From: a virus
DNA length: 61,056 bases
Virus record (IMG/VR): IMGVR_UViG_3300043469_000246
Location: 1 to 61,056 of that record
Strand: one strand, 5' to 3'
The translations under genes were made by a program, and so were the position numbers. Shown here in pieces: positions 58,333 through 61,056 of the stretch. Position 1 is the stretch's first letter; every line of letters begins with the position of its first letter. Under the pieces are notes generated by a model, which saw only the letters and a list, made by a program, of their open reading frames with translations, did no database searches and was not told the origin of the DNA.

Positions 58333-58733
58333 GTAATTGCCTCAAAAATCGCTGTGTAAGTCAAGGCAGATGCAGTGCCTGAAGTTACACCAACAGATTG
58401 ATTCTCCGTAATATAAAGGTCGGTAGTCTTATCAACTACGATCAAAGAAGCGTTTGCTGGCACAGAGATCTGATAAGCCAAATATCCGATTACCGTAGCA
58501 GAGCCGAACGTAGCGTTGTTGCCTACACCAACCGTTGCAGCTGCTGCGGATGCCGTTGTGTTAGACACAATCAGTCCTGTAATTTTATTTACAGTATTGG
58601 CAGCTGGTGTTAAGCCAGTAAGCGTTGTTGCGCCGTCAAATGTCCAGCTAGTCGTTGCGGTTGTGCCTGATGGAACCACATAGGCTGTCTGCCCTTTGAT
58701 TGTGGTTAGTGCTGCTATATTTGGATTTGCCAT
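58329..58733 (-). CDS. Small beta-rich virion protein
   Basis: This 134-residue protein (MANPNIAALTTIKGQTAYVV...) is Ala/Thr/Val-rich with VNKITGLIVSNTTASAAAAT and YLAYQISVPANASLIVVDKT, a layout familiar from small phage tail-surface or fibre-base proteins. No enzymatic residue is seen. Probably structural. Confidence 0.7.
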   Translation of the reverse strand: MANPNIAALTTIKGQTAYVVPSGTTATTSWTFDGATTLTGLTPAANTVNKITGLIVSNTTASAAAATVGVGNNATFGSATVIGYLAYQISVPANASLIVVDKTTDLYITENQSVGVTSGTASALTYTAIFEAIT

Positions 58734-58743
58734 GATGTCTTCC

Positions 58744-59445
58744 TTAAAATCCTAATGTCATTGTAAGAGCAATTACTTTTGCTTGTGAAATACCTGCGCT
58801 AACCGTGTCCCAAGAAGCCACTGTACCGTTGGTAGTTAAATACTTACCAGACTGACCAGTTTGGCTTGGTAAAGCATCTACTGTTGCCCATGAGGTATCA
58901 GTACCGTTTGTAGTTAAATACTTACCAGTATTGCTAGTCTGGCTTGGTGCTAATGCGTTAAATGCTGTTGTTGCCGTTGTCTGCCCTGTGCCACCAGAAC
59001 CTATAGGAAGTGCTGATCCTAAAGTTAACGAACTTAGGTAATTGGTTGCATCTACTACGTTAGTCCCGTTGTTATAAACAAACATAGACTTACCAGCGGC
59101 TACAGCAATACCTGTGCCTGATGTGTTCTTTACAGTAACAGCATCGGCTAACCCGTTGTTTATTAAGTATAATTTTTCAATCTGACAGCCTGAACCAAGG
59201 ATTAACTGCCTTGCGCCACCAGAAGTACCTGTCAGGTTTAAACGCAGATTACGGGCTGTTTGCGCTGCGTTACTGTCTGTGAGGGTAACGGTTACGTCTG
59301 CACTTGAAAAGGCAACATCCGCTGATCCTGTAATTGCTTCACTTAGAGCAATAGAAAAGTTGTTGTTGGTCGTGGTTCCCCACGTACCTGTCTGGTCGCC
59401 TGTACCAATCAGCTCTATCTTTAGATCACTGTATGTAGATGCCAT
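58744..59445 (-). CDS. Tail fibre or baseplate-type protein
   Basis: The 233-residue protein starts MASTYSDLKIELIGTGDQTG-TWGTTTNNNFS, a common N-terminus of phage fibre-like proteins, has a beta-rich middle (GCQIEKLYLINNGLADAVTV), and ends in two SQTxxxGKYLTTNGTxxSW repeats that resemble trimeric fibre stalk units. It is probably part of the host-binding apparatus. Confidence 0.75.
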   Translation of the reverse strand: MASTYSDLKIELIGTGDQTGTWGTTTNNNFSIALSEAITGSADVAFSSADVTVTLTDSNAAQTARNLRLNLTGTSGGARQLILGSGCQIEKLYLINNGLADAVTVKNTSGTGIAVAAGKSMFVYNNGTNVVDATNYLSSLTLGSALPIGSGGTGQTTATTAFNALAPSQTSNTGKYLTTNGTDTSWATVDALPSQTGQSGKYLTTNGTVASWDTVSAGISQAKVIALTMTLGF

Positions 59446-59472
59446 AATTTGTCCTTACTCAATAATATCATT

Positions 59473-59907
59473 TTATGCTGCTATTTCAACCCAGTTCGGG
59501 GTTTGATTATCGTTAATCGTAATCCAAACCGTTACTGAAGTCACGCTTGCCGTGCCGCTAACTCCAACTACAAAAACCTCAATTGAAGGTATTACAGTAA
59601 CCGTTCCAACAGACCCTGTAGCTTGTAATCCTGTAACAGGAGTATTAGCCGATCCTGTTACAGAAACTGACCCTAAAACAACTGTGCCCGCAACTCCTGT
59701 AACTAAAACATTAGAACCCGCTTCTATAACTACGCTACCAACAAATCCTGTTACTTCTAGCCCTGTTACTGGAACATCTACATCTGCAATAACAGTAACC
59801 GTTCCTACAAAGCCTGTAGCTACAAACGATACGTTTCCTTCACCCCAGGCTGAATCACCCCAGCCCTGACTACCAAATCCGCCTAAAGGTACGGTGACAT
59901 CACTCAT
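59473..59907 (-). CDS. Beta-repeat virion protein, short paralogue
   Basis: The 144-residue protein has an N-terminal GFGSQGWGDSAWGEG and repeats of about 20 residues with VTGVxGTVxxGSVxV, and ends VWITINDNQTPNWVEIAA. The same three parts occur in the protein encoded just upstream, so the two are paralogues. The regular Val/Gly pattern suggests a beta-solenoid or stacked Ig-like stalk on the particle. Confidence 0.7.
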   Translation of the reverse strand: MSDVTVPLGGFGSQGWGDSAWGEGNVSFVATGFVGTVTVIADVDVPVTGLEVTGFVGSVVIEAGSNVLVTGVAGTVVLGSVSVTGSANTPVTGLQATGSVGTVTVIPSIEVFVVGVSGTASVTSVTVWITINDNQTPNWVEIAA

Positions 59908-60821
59908 GCTGCCGTCCTAATAATTGTCCAGTTTGGTGTTTGATTATCGTTAATTAGGCTCCAAATCAACACCGATCCAATCTGTCCTGTACATTGCACT
60001 CCTGTTACGTTAACACTAGCAGAAGCAGAAATTGTTACATTTCCTACGCTGGCTGTAGCCTGTACGCCAGTAACTAGGGCTTGAATACTAGGAATAACTA
60101 CTACCGTCCCTACTGCCGCAGTTCCTGCTACGCCTACAACGTCTACAACCGCCGTTCCTGTTACAGATGCATTACCTTGCTGTACGGTTCCTGCAACCCC
60201 TGTTACAAGCACTTCTACGCTTGGTACAACGGTTACTGAACCTACTTCTCCCGTAGCAGAAAGACCTGAAACTGGAGCATTTGCTGCTGCTTCTACAGAG
60301 ACTGATCCTTGTACTACCGTTCCTGCTACACCTGTTATAAGTACTAAAAGCGAACCATCAACAACTGCATCACCTATAGCGCCAGTGCCTTGTACGCCTG
60401 TTACAGCTACTGATACACCTGGTACAACAGTAACTTCACCTACAGATCCAGTACCAGAGACTCCTGTTACAGAGACTCCAATACCTTGCCCAACTGTTAC
60501 GCTACCAACAATACCTGTACCGCTTACTGAAGTAACTCCAATACTAGAACCAGCATCAATAGCTACGCCTTCTATCTGTCCTGTACCGCTTACTCCAGTT
60601 ACGCTAACAGCTGCTGAAGCAGTAACCGTTGCACTACCTAACTGCCCTGTTCCCGATACCCCTGTTAAGCTAACATTTACATCTTCAGTAGCATTTACAG
60701 TAACTACGCCTACATTTCCAGTGCCTACAACTCCACTAGGGGAGACCTCTACGTCAGTGTAGTCCTCGCCCCACGGTCCGCCACTCCACGCACCGCTTCC
60801 CCAGCCCGAATAAGTTGGCAC
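59904..60821 (-). CDS. Beta-repeat virion protein, long paralogue
   Basis: The 305-residue protein begins PTYSGWGSGAWSGGPWGED and is made of about twelve repeats of the form VSVTGVSGTGxxGxVTVxxxx, ending INDNQTPNWTIIRTAA. It starts at a GTG preceded by AGGGATGGTTAG. Repeat number differs from the downstream paralogue (about five), which suggests growth by unequal recombination. A stalk or head-fibre role is inferred. Confidence 0.7.
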   Translation of the reverse strand: MPTYSGWGSGAWSGGPWGEDYTDVEVSPSGVVGTGNVGVVTVNATEDVNVSLTGVSGTGQLGSATVTASAAVSVTGVSGTGQIEGVAIDAGSSIGVTSVSGTGIVGSVTVGQGIGVSVTGVSGTGSVGEVTVVPGVSVAVTGVQGTGAIGDAVVDGSLLVLITGVAGTVVQGSVSVEAAANAPVSGLSATGEVGSVTVVPSVEVLVTGVAGTVQQGNASVTGTAVVDVVGVAGTAAVGTVVVIPSIQALVTGVQATASVGNVTISASASVNVTGVQCTGQIGSVLIWSLINDNQTPNWTIIRTAA

Positions 60822-60831
60822 CTAACCATCC

Positions 60832-61056
60832 CTAGGCTATACGAATAATTGCGTTGCTTGAGTCTGCCGTTGGGAAAACAATCGTAAATGTACCTGCGGT
60901 TGAAGTCTTAGCGCCGCCAAAGTCGAGTACGCAAACGGTTGGATCACCCGCTGCGGTGTCGTTATAGATCAATGCGCCAAACGCAGTAATCGTTGCCGAA
61001 GTAAACGACAGGTCATTAAAGTCAGTAAACGCTGTAGTACCTGTAGAAGTTGGGGT
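60832..61056 (-). CDS. C-terminal part of a protein cut by the right edge
   Basis: The last 74 residues and stop are visible (ending TADSSNAIIRIA). The pattern ITAFGALIYNDTAAGDPTVC-VLDFGGAKTS is one I recall from the C-terminal halves of small phage structural proteins usually longer than 130 residues. If the window ends are joined, the fragment at 1-45 is in frame with it, but the joined 89-residue product would lack the usual N-terminal half, so some sequence may be missing between the ends. Confidence 0.65.
   Translation of the reverse strand, partial: TPTSTGTTAFTDFNDLSFTSATITAFGALIYNDTAAGDPTVCVLDFGGAKTSTAGTFTIVFPTADSSNAIIRIA

Overview
This window is a tailed double-stranded DNA phage genome, or nearly all of one. 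The head and packaging genes follow a P22-like (podovirus) plan: small and large terminase, portal, scaffold, coat, a gp4-like head-tail adaptor and a gp10-like tail stabilisation protein, with no tail sheath or long tape-measure gene. No integrase, DNA polymerase or RNA polymerase is visible, so a lytic phage relying on host polymerases is likely. The host cannot be read from the sequence. The many small Lys/Gly-rich genes resemble those I recall from uncultured aquatic phages of Gram-negative bacteria (inference, low certainty).

Layout. On the minus strand, read from 14779 down to 1, are the packaging, portal, GroES-like, scaffold, coat and head-completion genes, then a run of tiny basic proteins and an HNH nuclease. 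The reading direction continues at the right end (61056 down to 27888): beta-repeat virion proteins, a GIY-YIG nuclease, four RCC1-type seven-bladed propeller proteins arranged around a sulfotransferase-TPR-glycosyltransferase fusion, an APS-kinase-like/nucleotidylyltransferase protein, the lysis genes, the gp10-like protein, candidate ejection proteins, and an 11.3-kb gene for a 3768-residue polyvalent protein (methylase, Strawberry-notch-type helicase, HExxH protease). The genes cut by the two window ends are in one frame if the ends are joined, which fits a circular map but does not prove it.

Between these lie the early genes. A plus-strand cassette (15127-18238) of about twelve small proteins of mostly unknown function has repeated structured leaders (hairpin followed by AACTGCTAGGAGA) and ends in a strong terminator. 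A minus-strand block (27357 down to 18296) encodes an exonuclease, an ERF annealing protein, small regulators, three small exported or membrane proteins, a sigma-region-4-like protein, an HNH protein, a ParB-like protein, an SF2 helicase and a TOPRIM primase-like protein. A lone plus-strand RusA resolvase gene sits at 27493. A shared 11-bp inverted repeat lies both at the terS/terL boundary and at the rusA divergent promoter, and a parS-like palindrome lies beside the first copy.

How it fits together: early genes redirect the host and recombine/replicate DNA through ERF, exonuclease and RusA; terminase packages the DNA; the giant polyvalent protein is probably injected with it. The most unusual part is the tail-tip region, where phage-made sulfate-donor chemistry, a sulfotransferase fused to a glycosyltransferase, and four propeller proteins occur together. 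Five small genes were recovered from spacing, coupling and ribosome-site evidence: 4961-5131, 16539-16616, 18092-18238, 23330-23503 and 27130-27357.
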